Source: Methylocaldum sp. 14B
GTDB taxonomy: Bacteria; Pseudomonadota; Gammaproteobacteria; Methylococcales; Methylococcaceae
NCBI RefSeq assembly: GCF_002005105.1
Contig: NZ_MSCV01000024.1
Location: 28,546-92,545, forward strand
Reading direction: 5' to 3'
DNA: 64,000 nt
Below the pieces are notes generated by a model. It was not told the DNA's origin, made no database searches, and saw nothing but the letters and a program-made list of their open reading frames with translations. Both the position numbers and the translations under genes were made by a program. Numbering within the stretch: the stretch's first letter is position 1; every line of letters begins with the position of its first letter. Shown in pieces: positions 53,711 through 61,357 of the stretch.

Positions 53711-54475
53711 ATGCTGGAAATCCTTCAAATCCCCGTACTCAAGGACAACTACGTTTACCTGATCCACGACAGCCAAACCGGCGAGACGGCGGCGGTCGAT
53801 CCCGCCGAGGCCGATCCGGTTTTGGAGGCGCTCGCCGCTTACGGATGGACGCTGACTCATGTCCTGAACACCCATCATCACGGCGATCACGTGGGCGGCA
53901 ACCTGGCGCTGAAGCGCCGGACGGGCTGTCGGATAGTGGGTTCGGAGCGGGACCTCAAGCGCATTCCAGGTATCGATATAGCCGTGGGCGAGACGACGGT
54001 TTTGAAAGTTGGAAGCTCCGAGGCTCGCGTGCTCGATGTTCCGGGACACACGCGTGCGCACATCGCGTTCTGGTTCGCCGGGGCCGATGCGCTATTTTGC
54101 GGTGATACGCTGTTCGCCCTGGGATGCGGACGGTTGTTCGAAGGCACGCTGGAAGAAATGTGGCGCTCGCTCTCGAAGCTGCGCGCCTTGCCTCCCGAGA
54201 CCAGGGTTTACTGCGCCCACGAATACACCCAGGCGAACGGCCGATTCGCCTTGACGGTAGAGCCCGGTAATGTGGCGCTTCAGCAACGGATGGCGCAAGT
54301 CGATGATCTGCGGCGGCAGAACAAGCCTACGGTTCCTTCGACGTTGAAAGAGGAATTGGCGACCAATCCGTTCCTCCGCCCCGAAAGCGAGGAAATCCGG
54401 AGCAACTTGGGAATGATGAACGCCGACCCCTTGGAGGTGTTTGCGGAAACGCGCCGGCGGAAGGATATGTTTTAA
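53711..54475 (+). CDS. gloB: Hydroxyacylglutathione hydrolase (glyoxalase II)
   Basis: A 254-residue binuclear metal enzyme hydrolysing S-D-lactoylglutathione to D-lactate and glutathione. The metal motif NTHHHGDHVGGNLAL, and further ligands in VLDVPGHTRAHIAFW, FCGDTLFALGCGRLFEG and YCAHEYTQANGRFA, are complete. The C-terminal helical glutathione-binding domain with VPSTLKEELATNPFLR is present. It pairs functionally with gshA in this window. It starts 9 bases after the MutS-like gene, probably in one transcript. Confidence 0.96.
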   Translation: MLEILQIPVLKDNYVYLIHDSQTGETAAVDPAEADPVLEALAAYGWTLTHVLNTHHHGDHVGGNLALKRRTGCRIVGSERDLKRIPGIDIAVGETTVLKVGSSEARVLDVPGHTRAHIAFWFAGADALFCGDTLFALGCGRLFEGTLEEMWRSLSKLRALPPETRVYCAHEYTQANGRFALTVEPGNVALQQRMAQVDDLRRQNKPTVPSTLKEELATNPFLRPESEEIRSNLGMMNADPLEVFAETRRRKDMF

Positions 54476-54483
54476 GAGTCCTT

Positions 54484-54570
54484 GTCGGCAAAGGATTGCC
54501 GACCTACGACTTGGTAGGGTGGGTTAGCCCTGAGCGTAGCGTTAGCGAAGCCGAAGGGCGTAACCCACCG
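54484..54570. repeat. Adjacent GTAGGTCGG-type and GTAGGGTGGG-type repeats
   Basis: GTCGGCAAAGGATTGCCGAC with CTAC (54484-54507) is one palindrome of the first repeat family. It is followed at 54514-54570 by a short member of the second family: GTAGGGTGGGTTAGCCCTGA then GGGCGTAACCCACCG, lacking the flanks of copies A and E. The two families therefore occur side by side downstream of gloB. Confidence 0.7.
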
Positions 54571-54591
54571 AAACGGAGTTTGTTGTCCCCC

Positions 54592-55014
54592 TTATTTCTT
54601 CACGTCCTTATCCGCACCCGCCGGAAAGCAAGCTTCCTGAGCGTATTTCTTCGCTTCCTTGTACTTCTCGCGCAGTTTCGCGGATTCCGGCGGATCGCGG
54701 AATTCCGCGCCGCGCTCGCCGGCCATGCTGAATCCGTAGGTGAAAGTCTGCGCCTGGACGAATTCATCGTGGCTCATCCGGCTCGCGATCTTGTCGACGC
54801 TGCACGTGCAGTGATAGAGATTGTTGTAATTCTGGCCGCCATGCTCCTGCATGCATTGCAGGACATATTCGACCCTGGCCAGCGTGGGAAAATCGTTGGT
54901 TTCCTTTGCTTCTGTTTCGGGGGAGGGCGGAGCGGACGTGCAGCCGGCTGCCAGGATCAGAACGGCGGCCGTTGCGGGCCACCGGATATTCAAGGGAAAA
55001 GCGGGTATTTTCAT
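54592..55014 (-). CDS. Exported lipoprotein of unknown function
   Basis: A 140-residue protein with a type II signal and lipobox LILAAGCTSAPP (Cys at about 24). The mature part contains conserved-looking cysteine pairs (YVLQCMQEHGGQNYNNLYHC then TCSVDKIAS) and a final CFPAG, which could form disulfides in the periplasm. No known domain is recognised. Two ATGs compete (55020 and 55014); both keep the lipobox. The neighbouring gene upstream encodes another lipoprotein on the same strand. Confidence 0.75.
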   Translation of the reverse strand: MKIPAFPLNIRWPATAAVLILAAGCTSAPPSPETEAKETNDFPTLARVEYVLQCMQEHGGQNYNNLYHCTCSVDKIASRMSHDEFVQAQTFTYGFSMAGERGAEFRDPPESAKLREKYKEAKKYAQEACFPAGADKDVKK

Positions 55015-55092
55015 GCTCAATCGTTCTCGTAAGCCTGTCTCAAAATCGCTACATGATAGTGCAGCGAAAGCGGAAGGCGCAATTTGTGAAAT

Positions 55093-55551
55093 TCAGTTTT
55101 CGACCGCAAAGTCCACGATTTGTTTGAGCTTTTCGTTCATTTGCCGAGCGAATTCGTTCATTTTCGGGTTAGGCGAACGGGTCGGCAGCAAATGCGTGGT
55201 CACGATAACTTTGCCGTTCTCGGAACGGACGGCCACATTGCAGGGCATGTAGATGACGGATTCCGGCGAAATTTCCAGCATCTCGCGGGCCAGCGTGAGA
55301 TTGCAGAACTGAATGGTGTCGTAATCGGGGAAGCTGATGTTCTCGCGCTCCCGGATGACGCTGCCGATCTTGTTGTGGCCGGTGATGCGGAAATTCCGCT
55401 CGGTGATCGCGAGCTCCAACTCGGACAGAACGTCCTGATAAGGTTTGGTAGTCTCGGCTTGATAGTAGAGCGGCTCGGGATTCTTCGGAGCGGAGCACCC
55501 TGGCAGGATGATCAGCAGCAGTGCGACAATCGAACCAAGAAATAAGCGCAT
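55093..55551 (-). CDS. DUF302 domain lipoprotein
   Basis: A 152-residue protein with signal and lipobox LLIILPGCSAPK (Cys about residue 19), followed by a DUF302 domain (about 30-150) with DVLSELELAITERNFRITGH, IGSVIRERENISFPDYDTIQ and FCNLTLAREMLEISPESVIY. DUF302 proteins are small alpha/beta domains of unclear role, often periplasmic or attached to electron transfer or metal proteins. The DUF302 assignment rests on the pattern of the YDTIQFCNL and MPCNVAV segments. Confidence 0.85.
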   Translation of the reverse strand: MRLFLGSIVALLLIILPGCSAPKNPEPLYYQAETTKPYQDVLSELELAITERNFRITGHNKIGSVIRERENISFPDYDTIQFCNLTLAREMLEISPESVIYMPCNVAVRSENGKVIVTTHLLPTRSPNPKMNEFARQMNEKLKQIVDFAVEN

Positions 55552-55596
55552 ACACTAAATAGAAACATATCGAAACTCGATTTTTAGCTTATCACC

Positions 55597-57078
55597 ATGA
55601 TTTTAGAGAGGGCAAAAATAACCGGCGTGATTCTGGCCGGCGGACGCGCACGACGGATGGGCGGCGAAGACAAAGGGCTGATTCGCTTCAAAGGCAGACC
55701 ACTGGCGAGCTACGCTCTGGAAGCCCTGGATTCGGTCGCCGCGCACATTCTGATCAACGCCAACCGGAATCGGGACGCATACGCGCGTTTCGGTTATCCC
55801 GTGATATCCGATCAGACCGACACTTTCGACGGGCCTCTGGCCGGGCTGCTCAGCGCCATGCGTGCCGCGGAAACGCCCTATGTCCTAACCGTGCCATGCG
55901 ATTCGCCGCTGGTGACGGGGCGTCTTCTGGAAAGACTGTGCCGGGTGATGCAGGAGACCGGAGCCGAGCTTTGCGCCGCCCACGACGGCGAGCGTTTGCA
56001 CCCGGTTTTCCTGCTGGCTGAACGCCGCCTGGCGGACAGCCTGGAACGTTATCTGGCCGGCGGTCAGCGGAAGATCGACCTCTGGCTCGAGCAGCACAGG
56101 CTGGCCTTGGTCGATTTCAGCGATCATCCCGAGCTGTTCGCCAACGTCAACACGCCGGGGGAGTTGGCGGCGCTGGAGGGCATGGAAACGGCGGATGCAA
56201 CGGCAGCGGCTCCGATCGATCTTCAGGCCAATCCTTACGATATCCGAATGACGAATGCGGGACGCGCCTCCTGCTATGCCGCCACCGCGCTCGACGAGTA
56301 CGGTGAACGCCGCGAATTGGAACTGGCGGGCGAACGCGCTCTGACCGTCTATGTGGACAAGTACGAAATCGTCACCTTGATGACGATCGGAACCCATCCG
56401 GAACTCCTGACGCTCGGTTATCTCCGCAACCAGGGATTCATCGAGAACATCGCCGACATTCGATCGGTGCAGGTCGATTGGGAGACCGAGGCGGTCGCGG
56501 TGACTACCCGGCTCACCGAACACGCCTTTCTCGAAAGGCTGGGCAGCCGTACCGTCACCACGGGGTGCGGTCAGGGCACGGTGTTCGGCCGGTTGATGGA
56601 CCAGCTCCGCGAAATTCGCGTACCCAAGGTGACCGTCCGCCAATCGGAGATCTACGGCGTTTTCAATGCGCTCAGGGATTACAACGAGGTATACAAGCGG
56701 GCCGGGGCGGTGCATGGCTGCGCGCTGTGCAAAGACGGCAAGATCGAGATCTTCGTCGAAGATGTCGGACGCCATAATGCCGTGGATGCGATCGCCGGCT
56801 ACATGTGGCTCACCGGCATGGAAGGCGGGGACAAGATTTTCTATACCACCGGACGCCTCACCTCGGAAATGGTGATCAAAGTCACGCAAATGGGGATCCC
56901 GGTGCTGCTGTCGCGTTCGGGGGCCACCCACATGGGATTCGAGCTGGCGCGGCAGGCGGGCGTGACCATGCTCGCCCGCGCGAAGGGACGGCACTTCCTG
57001 GTTCTCAATGGCGGCGAAAATATCGTTTTCGACGTGCCTTTGCCGAAGCGGCCTTCGCCCGAAACGACGGATGATTAA
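55597..57078 (+). CDS. mobA-fdhD: MobA-FdhD fusion: molybdenum cofactor guanylyltransferase plus formate dehydrogenase accessory sulfurtransferase
   Basis: A 493-residue fusion of two proteins usually encoded separately. Residues 1-195 are MobA: GVILAGGRARRMGGEDKGLI (GTP/Mg loop), NANRNRDAYARFGYPVISD, and VPCDSPLVTGRLLERL. Residues about 210-490 are FdhD: VYVDKYEIVTLMTIGTHPEL, VTTGCGQGT, the CxxC sulfurtransferase motif HGCALCKDG, and VEDVGRHNAVDAIAGYMW. MobA turns Mo-molybdopterin into the guanine dinucleotide form; FdhD transfers sulfur to Mo in formate dehydrogenase. Fusing the two couples cofactor production to insertion in formate dehydrogenase, the last step of methane oxidation to CO2. 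Confidence 0.93.
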   Translation: MILERAKITGVILAGGRARRMGGEDKGLIRFKGRPLASYALEALDSVAAHILINANRNRDAYARFGYPVISDQTDTFDGPLAGLLSAMRAAETPYVLTVPCDSPLVTGRLLERLCRVMQETGAELCAAHDGERLHPVFLLAERRLADSLERYLAGGQRKIDLWLEQHRLALVDFSDHPELFANVNTPGELAALEGMETADATAAAPIDLQANPYDIRMTNAGRASCYAATALDEYGERRELELAGERALTVYVDKYEIVTLMTIGTHPELLTLGYLRNQGFIENIADIRSVQVDWETEAVAVTTRLTEHAFLERLGSRTVTTGCGQGTVFGRLMDQLREIRVPKVTVRQSEIYGVFNALRDYNEVYKRAGAVHGCALCKDGKIEIFVEDVGRHNAVDAIAGYMWLTGMEGGDKIFYTTGRLTSEMVIKVTQMGIPVLLSRSGATHMGFELARQAGVTMLARAKGRHFLVLNGGENIVFDVPLPKRPSPETTDD

Positions 57079-57164
57079 CAACCGCAGGCAATTCCGATCA
57101 CGTTTTTCGGTGCGTTGCCCTGCTAAGCTTTAATGTCAAGTGATCCTTAGTTCTATTGCGACCT

Positions 57165-57908
57165 ATGCCAGCCGATACCAGTGAAAGCCAAGGCGGATAC
57201 GTTCTGAAAAGCCGGGGCGAAATCATCGAAAAGCTCAAGCTCATGCAGACGAAGAAGTGTCTTTTAAGCACTCTGCCGGACGGTAGTGGCCTGAGTTTCG
57301 TGACCACGGTCGTGCAGGTGATGGCGGAAAAAGGATTGGTGGTCATGGATTTGAGCGAGAACGCCAGCGTCAATCGGCAGTTGCTGGCGGCGCAGCAAGT
57401 CGCATTTCGCGGACAAATCGACGGCATCCAGTGCCGCTTCGCCCTGACCAAACTTACCGAGGCGACCTTGAACGGGCAAACCGTGCTTGCGGCCCCGATT
57501 CCGGATTCCTTGTACTGGCGGCAGCAGCGGACGTTCTACCGGGTGGCGATTCCGGTAGCCATGCCGGCCAAATGCGTGGTCAGGCTCGACGACATGCCCG
57601 CAGAGTTCGGTATTGCCGACATCAGTCTTTCTGGGTTAGCCCTGATCGACAAAGCCAATCGGCTCGGCGACTTGTTCTCCGTCGGGCATATTCTCGAAGA
57701 ATGCAGGCTGATCCTGCCCGGCCATGGCGAAATGATGCTGGGTCTCGAAGTGCGCAATAAAGTCGCGATGACCTGGGCTAACCCGCCGGTCGGTCAGCGG
57801 GTGGGGTGTATTTTCCGCGGCGCCAGCCGAAATTTCGAAATCAGCCTTCAGAAATTCATTTACGAGATTGAATTGCAGAAGAAGCGGCAGGAGAGCGTAT
57901 CGCGCTGA
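57165..57908 (+). CDS. YcgR-like PilZ domain c-di-GMP receptor
   Basis: A 247-residue protein with an N-terminal YcgR-N-like beta domain (about 15-115) and a C-terminal PilZ domain (about 120-240). The c-di-GMP signature is present as an RxxxR element in QQRTFYRVAIP followed by DISLSGLAL (a D/NxSxxG motif). YcgR-type proteins bind the flagellar motor and slow rotation on binding c-di-GMP. The window also encodes a GGDEF-EAL protein and an HDOD-GGDEF cyclase, so this is a plausible target. The TTG at 57156 gives three more residues; ATG at 57165 is preferred. Confidence 0.87.
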   Translation: MPADTSESQGGYVLKSRGEIIEKLKLMQTKKCLLSTLPDGSGLSFVTTVVQVMAEKGLVVMDLSENASVNRQLLAAQQVAFRGQIDGIQCRFALTKLTEATLNGQTVLAAPIPDSLYWRQQRTFYRVAIPVAMPAKCVVRLDDMPAEFGIADISLSGLALIDKANRLGDLFSVGHILEECRLILPGHGEMMLGLEVRNKVAMTWANPPVGQRVGCIFRGASRNFEISLQKFIYEIELQKKRQESVSR

Positions 57909-57921
57909 GGGCGGCCAAGTC

Positions 57922-59457
57922 CTAAGCAAAGAAACCATGGAGGTACCACCCGCCGTTCTCATCGAGTTCCCGGTATATCCAGGCGCGGACGCCTTCCGGG
58001 CTCACCGCCACGCGGTAATCCCGCCGGATCGACGCGCCGTCCCACCAGCCGCTCTCGATGCGTTCCCGCTCCGGCAGCAACCGGTAACGGGTTGGATCGC
58101 ACGGTCGAGGCTTGGGCAGCAGCCACAACGGCCGGCGCTCCTTGCCGATGGCGAAGCCGATGGGCGATTCGTTCCGCGTCCAATCGCAAACGGCGTCTTC
58201 GGGAGCGCCGGAGACCCCCTTCCAGGCGAGCTCAGGGCGGTGATCGGCCGGGGTGTCCAGAAAGCGCAAGGCATCGCGTCCCAGGCGCTGCTGCAATTGT
58301 TCCAGCAAGGTCTCCCAGTCCAAAACGCCCGGAGTTTTGGCAGCGAATAGATCCGCCTCGTGCGCCCGATAGGGTTGTAGCGCGCCGCAACGCAGGCGAA
58401 GGGCGGTAACGGCGTCAGGCAGGGGCGTTCGCTCCAGACGCTCGCTCAGCAGCATCGAAATTCTCTCCGGATCGCGGCTGGCGTAGCGAAGCTTCAGTTC
58501 CAGGCGCGTGGCTGGCCGGCGGAAGTGGAAAAGCTCCAGTTCCAGCCGGTCCGTGGCGGCGTCGTGCTGGCGCAAAAAGGCAGCCAAATTTTCCAGCAGA
58601 ACCGCGCACACGGGGCGCAGGTGAGCCAGGTTCTCGGTTTCCGCGGCGAGTTCCCGATAAGCTTGAAAGACAGGCGGCGTTCGGAAGAGCCCGGGCATTT
58701 CCTTTTCCCGCCCTGCGGCTCGGTCGAGTTGGCGTAGCACGGCAAGACCGTAACGCCGAGCTAGGCCGTCCCGCGGCAAACGCCAGAGATCGCGCAGGGT
58801 GTGGAGACCGGCCTTGGCGAGCCGGTTCGCCGTATTCCGTTCCAGGGGCAAGCGGGCGATGGTCAGATCGCCGAGCCCGGAGCGGAGTGCCGCCGGGTTC
58901 TCCACCGTCCGCTCCAGCCCGGAGGAGGCCATGAGCCAGGCCGGAAAAGGTGCCGGTGCCGCCGCGAGAATGTTGCAATGGCCCAGGTTTTCGAGCTTGG
59001 CACGCAGCCGCTGCGTCAAGGCATTCAAGCCGCCGAACAGGGTCAGGCTGCCGCGGATTTCAAGGACCAGGGCGGCCGGATAATCGAGGCTCACCCAAGG
59101 CGTGAAGCCGAGCCCGGCTTCCGCCAGCTTTTCCAGCGCTTCGCGTTCCATCCGTTCGTCGCGGCGATGCAGTTGCAGACCGGCGCATAAGGCCAGGGCC
59201 GCGTTCGTAGGTAAGCCGGGATGGATGCCGAAAGCCCCGGCGGCAGGGGTGGCGGCAGAAATCAGGGAACGCCCGCCGCTGTCCACCCATACGGCGGCGG
59301 GACAGTCGTCTTCGAGCTTGAAGACCTCCAGCGGCAAACGCGGCAGATAACAGCACAGCCAAAGTGCCGCCGGCGCCGGCTGCGAAGTAGCGGAGACTTG
59401 CGTGGCCGACAATGTGAGCTGGGCTGCCGGAACTGTCGGAAAAGCCTGCAAAGCCAT
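57922..59457 (-). CDS. imuB: ImuB, Y-family polymerase-like mutasome protein
   Basis: A 511-residue Y-family DNA polymerase homologue. The N terminus WLCCYLPRLPLEVFKLEDD and the central HRRDERMEREALEKLAEAGL and PWVSLDYPAALVLEIRGSLT segments match the ImuB/DinP-related group, including the little-finger-like region later in the protein. ImuB lacks the catalytic acid residues of true Y polymerases and acts as a scaffold linking DnaE2 to the beta clamp during SOS-induced lesion bypass. Together with imuA and lexA upstream it forms the mutasome locus. No dnaE2 is adjacent. The start ATG at 59457 is favoured over 59469. Confidence 0.87.
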   Translation of the reverse strand: MALQAFPTVPAAQLTLSATQVSATSQPAPAALWLCCYLPRLPLEVFKLEDDCPAAVWVDSGGRSLISAATPAAGAFGIHPGLPTNAALALCAGLQLHRRDERMEREALEKLAEAGLGFTPWVSLDYPAALVLEIRGSLTLFGGLNALTQRLRAKLENLGHCNILAAAPAPFPAWLMASSGLERTVENPAALRSGLGDLTIARLPLERNTANRLAKAGLHTLRDLWRLPRDGLARRYGLAVLRQLDRAAGREKEMPGLFRTPPVFQAYRELAAETENLAHLRPVCAVLLENLAAFLRQHDAATDRLELELFHFRRPATRLELKLRYASRDPERISMLLSERLERTPLPDAVTALRLRCGALQPYRAHEADLFAAKTPGVLDWETLLEQLQQRLGRDALRFLDTPADHRPELAWKGVSGAPEDAVCDWTRNESPIGFAIGKERRPLWLLPKPRPCDPTRYRLLPERERIESGWWDGASIRRDYRVAVSPEGVRAWIYRELDENGGWYLHGFFA

Positions 59458-59871
59458 GGGGTGTTCCAATGTTTAGGGCATTTTTATATCGGGTGTAGGG
59501 GCGAATGAATTCGCCCCTACACCATAAATTCGAACTGAAAATGCTCTTGCCCAATTTGCTCCTTCTTTCCGGGCAGAGGTATCTACATAAGTCGATCAAA
59601 GAAGGAATCGTTGCGCGATAGCTTCGTTTGAGTTGTAGGCCGGAATAAGCAAAGCGTTTCATACGGCACACCGTGTGCCGTCCCCTGTGGGCGCTGCGCA
59701 TGCCAATCCGCTCCCGGCCGCTTGGTCCGGCAAAACTCAGTGGGACATAACATTGTGCCGGGAACGGCTATCGCCCCTTCGACTTCGCTCAGGACAGGCT
59801 TATCCTGGCCTACATCCGGCTGCGTCGGGAAAGGATTCCCGACTTACGTGGCTGCTTCTGCATGCTGCCTA
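59458..59871. other. Repeat-rich spacer between imuB and the hairpin array
   Basis: No gene is supported. It contains a perfect palindrome: GGTGTAGGGGCGAAT (59492-59506), two bases, and ATTCGCCCCTACACC (59509-59523), a widespread type of bacterial intergenic repeat. Farther right, GTCGGGAAAGGATTCCCGAC with TTAC (59824-59847) belongs to the GTAGGTCGG family. Confidence 0.6.
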
Positions 59872-60008
59872 TTAACCCGGCCTATAAATATAGGCCGGGT
59901 TAATCCGGGGCAGGGATGCCCCGGCGCGGCGACAAGCCGCGTGAGCCCAGGCCGGGCGTGTACCGGCCTGGGCGGCGGCCCGAAATACCAGGAGGGTATT
60001 TACGGGCC
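59872..60008. ncRNA. Five-hairpin structured array between imuA and imuB (candidate ncRNA or REP cluster)
   Basis: Five consecutive stems with almost no spacing: TTAACCCGGCCTATA/TATAGGCCGGGTTAA (59872-59886 and 59889-59903, 15 bp, 2-base loop); CCGGGGCA/TGCCCCGG (59905-59912 and 59917-59924); CGCGGC/GCCGCG (59925-59930 and 59936-59941); GCCCAGGCCGG/CCGGCCTGGGC (59945-59955 and 59963-59973); and GGCCCGAAATACC/GGTATTT-A-CGGGCC (59977-59989 and 59995-60008, one bulge). They begin just 3 bases from the imuA stop codon and are palindromic, so both strands could fold. I do not match them to a named RNA family. Confidence 0.6.
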
Positions 60009-60011
60009 TGA

Positions 60012-60659
60012 TTAATAATTGGGAAACATATCGTCCGCCCCGCCAATCAGTACGGCATTCACGACCGGCATGCCGCGCGTCTTGAGAATGTGAACCCAAA
60101 GCCCTTGCTCTCCCGCTTCGAGGCGAAGACGCAGGGCGGCCGGGGTGCCGGCGGGCAGGTCGGACAAAAGCAGTACACCGAGGCAATGGCCTTCCGTCGC
60201 CGCCAGTTGCAAGCGGCGCAATACCGGAAAAGGAGACGGTTTGCGGGGCCAGGCCAGGACCATGCCGCAGGCGGTGCTGCGCAACAGTTTTTCCGCGCTC
60301 CACCAGATGTCCTTGTCGTTCGAGAGCTTGTCCAGCAGGAGCAGGCGGCCCAAATCGATGCCGGCATCCGCCAGGGCCGGTGCATATGGCAGATAAGGCG
60401 GCGCGATCCAGGCCAGGCGTTTTCCCGATCCTTGCACGTGCCGCATGGCGGGAAGCAAGAGATGCAGTTCGCCGATGCCCCAGGCGGGAACGGAAACTTC
60501 CATCAATGCCGCAAAAGGCCAGCCTCCTTCCGGTAATGCGCGGTCCAATTCCTGAAAGCCGGTGGGAATCGCAGCATTCTCGGCAGGTTGAGGCCGGCGG
60601 CCGCGCCACAGAAGCGGCGTCGTGCGGAGCAGTTCATCAAGTCCATTTGGGCTGTTCAT
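60012..60659 (-). CDS. imuA: ImuA, SOS mutasome RecA/SulA-like protein
   Basis: A 215-residue protein of the ImuA/SulA-like group with a degenerate RecA-type core: GFQELDRALPEGGWPFAALM (altered Walker A) and segments such as GIGELHLLLPAMRH and GKRLAWIAPPYLPYAPALA. It participates in LexA-controlled error-prone lesion bypass with ImuB and DnaE2. The ATG overlaps the lexA stop by one base (TGATG), so lexA and imuA are translationally coupled. The Walker A is atypical, and ATP hydrolysis is unlikely. A large hairpin array follows its stop. Confidence 0.87.
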   Translation of the reverse strand: MNSPNGLDELLRTTPLLWRGRRPQPAENAAIPTGFQELDRALPEGGWPFAALMEVSVPAWGIGELHLLLPAMRHVQGSGKRLAWIAPPYLPYAPALADAGIDLGRLLLLDKLSNDKDIWWSAEKLLRSTACGMVLAWPRKPSPFPVLRRLQLAATEGHCLGVLLLSDLPAGTPAALRLRLEAGEQGLWVHILKTRGMPVVNAVLIGGADDMFPNY

Positions 60660-61270
60660 CACACCCACTCGCTGCGGATGACGCCGACTACCACGCCTTC
60701 GATGCACAACTCCTGGCGCTCTAGGTCGACCGCCAGGGTTTCGAAGTCGGGATTGGCCGGTTCCAGATAGGCCACGGAGCCTTCGAGCCGCAGCCGTTTT
60801 ACCGTGACTTCGTCGCCGATGCGGGCGATCACGATTTGGCCGCTGCGGGTCTGGTCGGTGCGCTGCACCGCCAGAAGATCGCCTTCCAGAATGCCCGCAT
60901 CGCGCATGCTGAGACCGCGCACGCGGAGCAGGTAATCCGCTTTGCCCTGGAACAATTCCGGGCCGAGGCGGCAATATTTCTCGATATGGGCTTCTGTCAG
61001 CACCGGCCGGCCGGCGGCGACTCTGCCGATGACGGGCAGGGCGTCGGCCGGAGCCTGGTATTCCAGCAGCCGGATACCCCGCGCCAGAGAGGGCATGAGC
61101 TCGATCAGACCTTTTCGGGCCAATGCCTGAAGATGGCCGCGCACGGCATTCGTGGATTTGAGACCCAGCGCATCGGCAATTTCCGCGATGGTCGGCGGTA
61201 CGCCGCTCTGGCGCAGGGTTTGGCGGATATGGTCGAGTATTTCCTGTTGGCGCGGAGTCGTGTTCTTCAT
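60659..61270 (-). CDS. lexA: LexA repressor (SOS regulator, LexA2-like)
   Basis: A 203-residue repressor with an N-terminal winged helix (about residues 1-68; PPTIAEIADALGLKSTNAVR is the recognition region) and a C-terminal S24 peptidase domain. The self-cleavage site is Ala86-Gly87 in GRVAAGRPV, the nucleophile Ser121 in RGLSMRDAGI, and the general base Lys158 in EVTVKRLRL. RecA-ssDNA filaments trigger its autocleavage. It heads a lexA-imuA-imuB operon. A nearly perfect palindrome starts 3 bases upstream of the ATG, so no normal ribosome site is visible. Confidence 0.94.
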   Translation of the reverse strand: MKNTTPRQQEILDHIRQTLRQSGVPPTIAEIADALGLKSTNAVRGHLQALARKGLIELMPSLARGIRLLEYQAPADALPVIGRVAAGRPVLTEAHIEKYCRLGPELFQGKADYLLRVRGLSMRDAGILEGDLLAVQRTDQTRSGQIVIARIGDEVTVKRLRLEGSVAYLEPANPDFETLAVDLERQELCIEGVVVGVIRSEWV

Positions 61271-61272
61271 GG

Positions 61273-61297
61273 CTTATAAAAGCAGTGCTTTTATAAG
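61273..61297 (-). promoter_or_regulatory. Candidate LexA operator palindrome overlapping the lexA ribosome site
   Basis: CTTATAAAAGC (61273-61283), AGT, GCTTTTATAAG (61287-61297): an 11-bp perfect inverted repeat, 25 bases in total. On the minus strand it lies 2-27 bases before the start codon and immediately downstream of a predicted -10 (TATACT, plus 61299-61304). It differs from the E. coli LexA box (CTG-N10-CAG). It could bind LexA itself as an autoregulatory operator or be an mRNA hairpin hiding the start codon. Confidence 0.55.
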
Positions 61298-61298
61298 C

Positions 61299-61328
61299 AG
61301 TATAGTTGGGCTTTCGAGAAATGCGCAA
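61299..61328 (-). promoter_or_regulatory. Predicted lexA promoter
   Basis: On the minus strand TTGCGC (plus 61323-61328), 18 bases, then TATACT (plus 61299-61304). Transcription would begin within the neighbouring palindrome, placing that palindrome over the transcription start, the classic place for a repressor site. Confidence 0.5.
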
Positions 61329-61357
61329 GCATCGATATGGAGGATGCGACGAATGCT

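Noticed and set aside
59872..60008. A simple Rho-independent terminator of imuA
   Set aside because: There are five stems without a clear T-run on the minus strand after the last one, which is more structure than a terminator needs.
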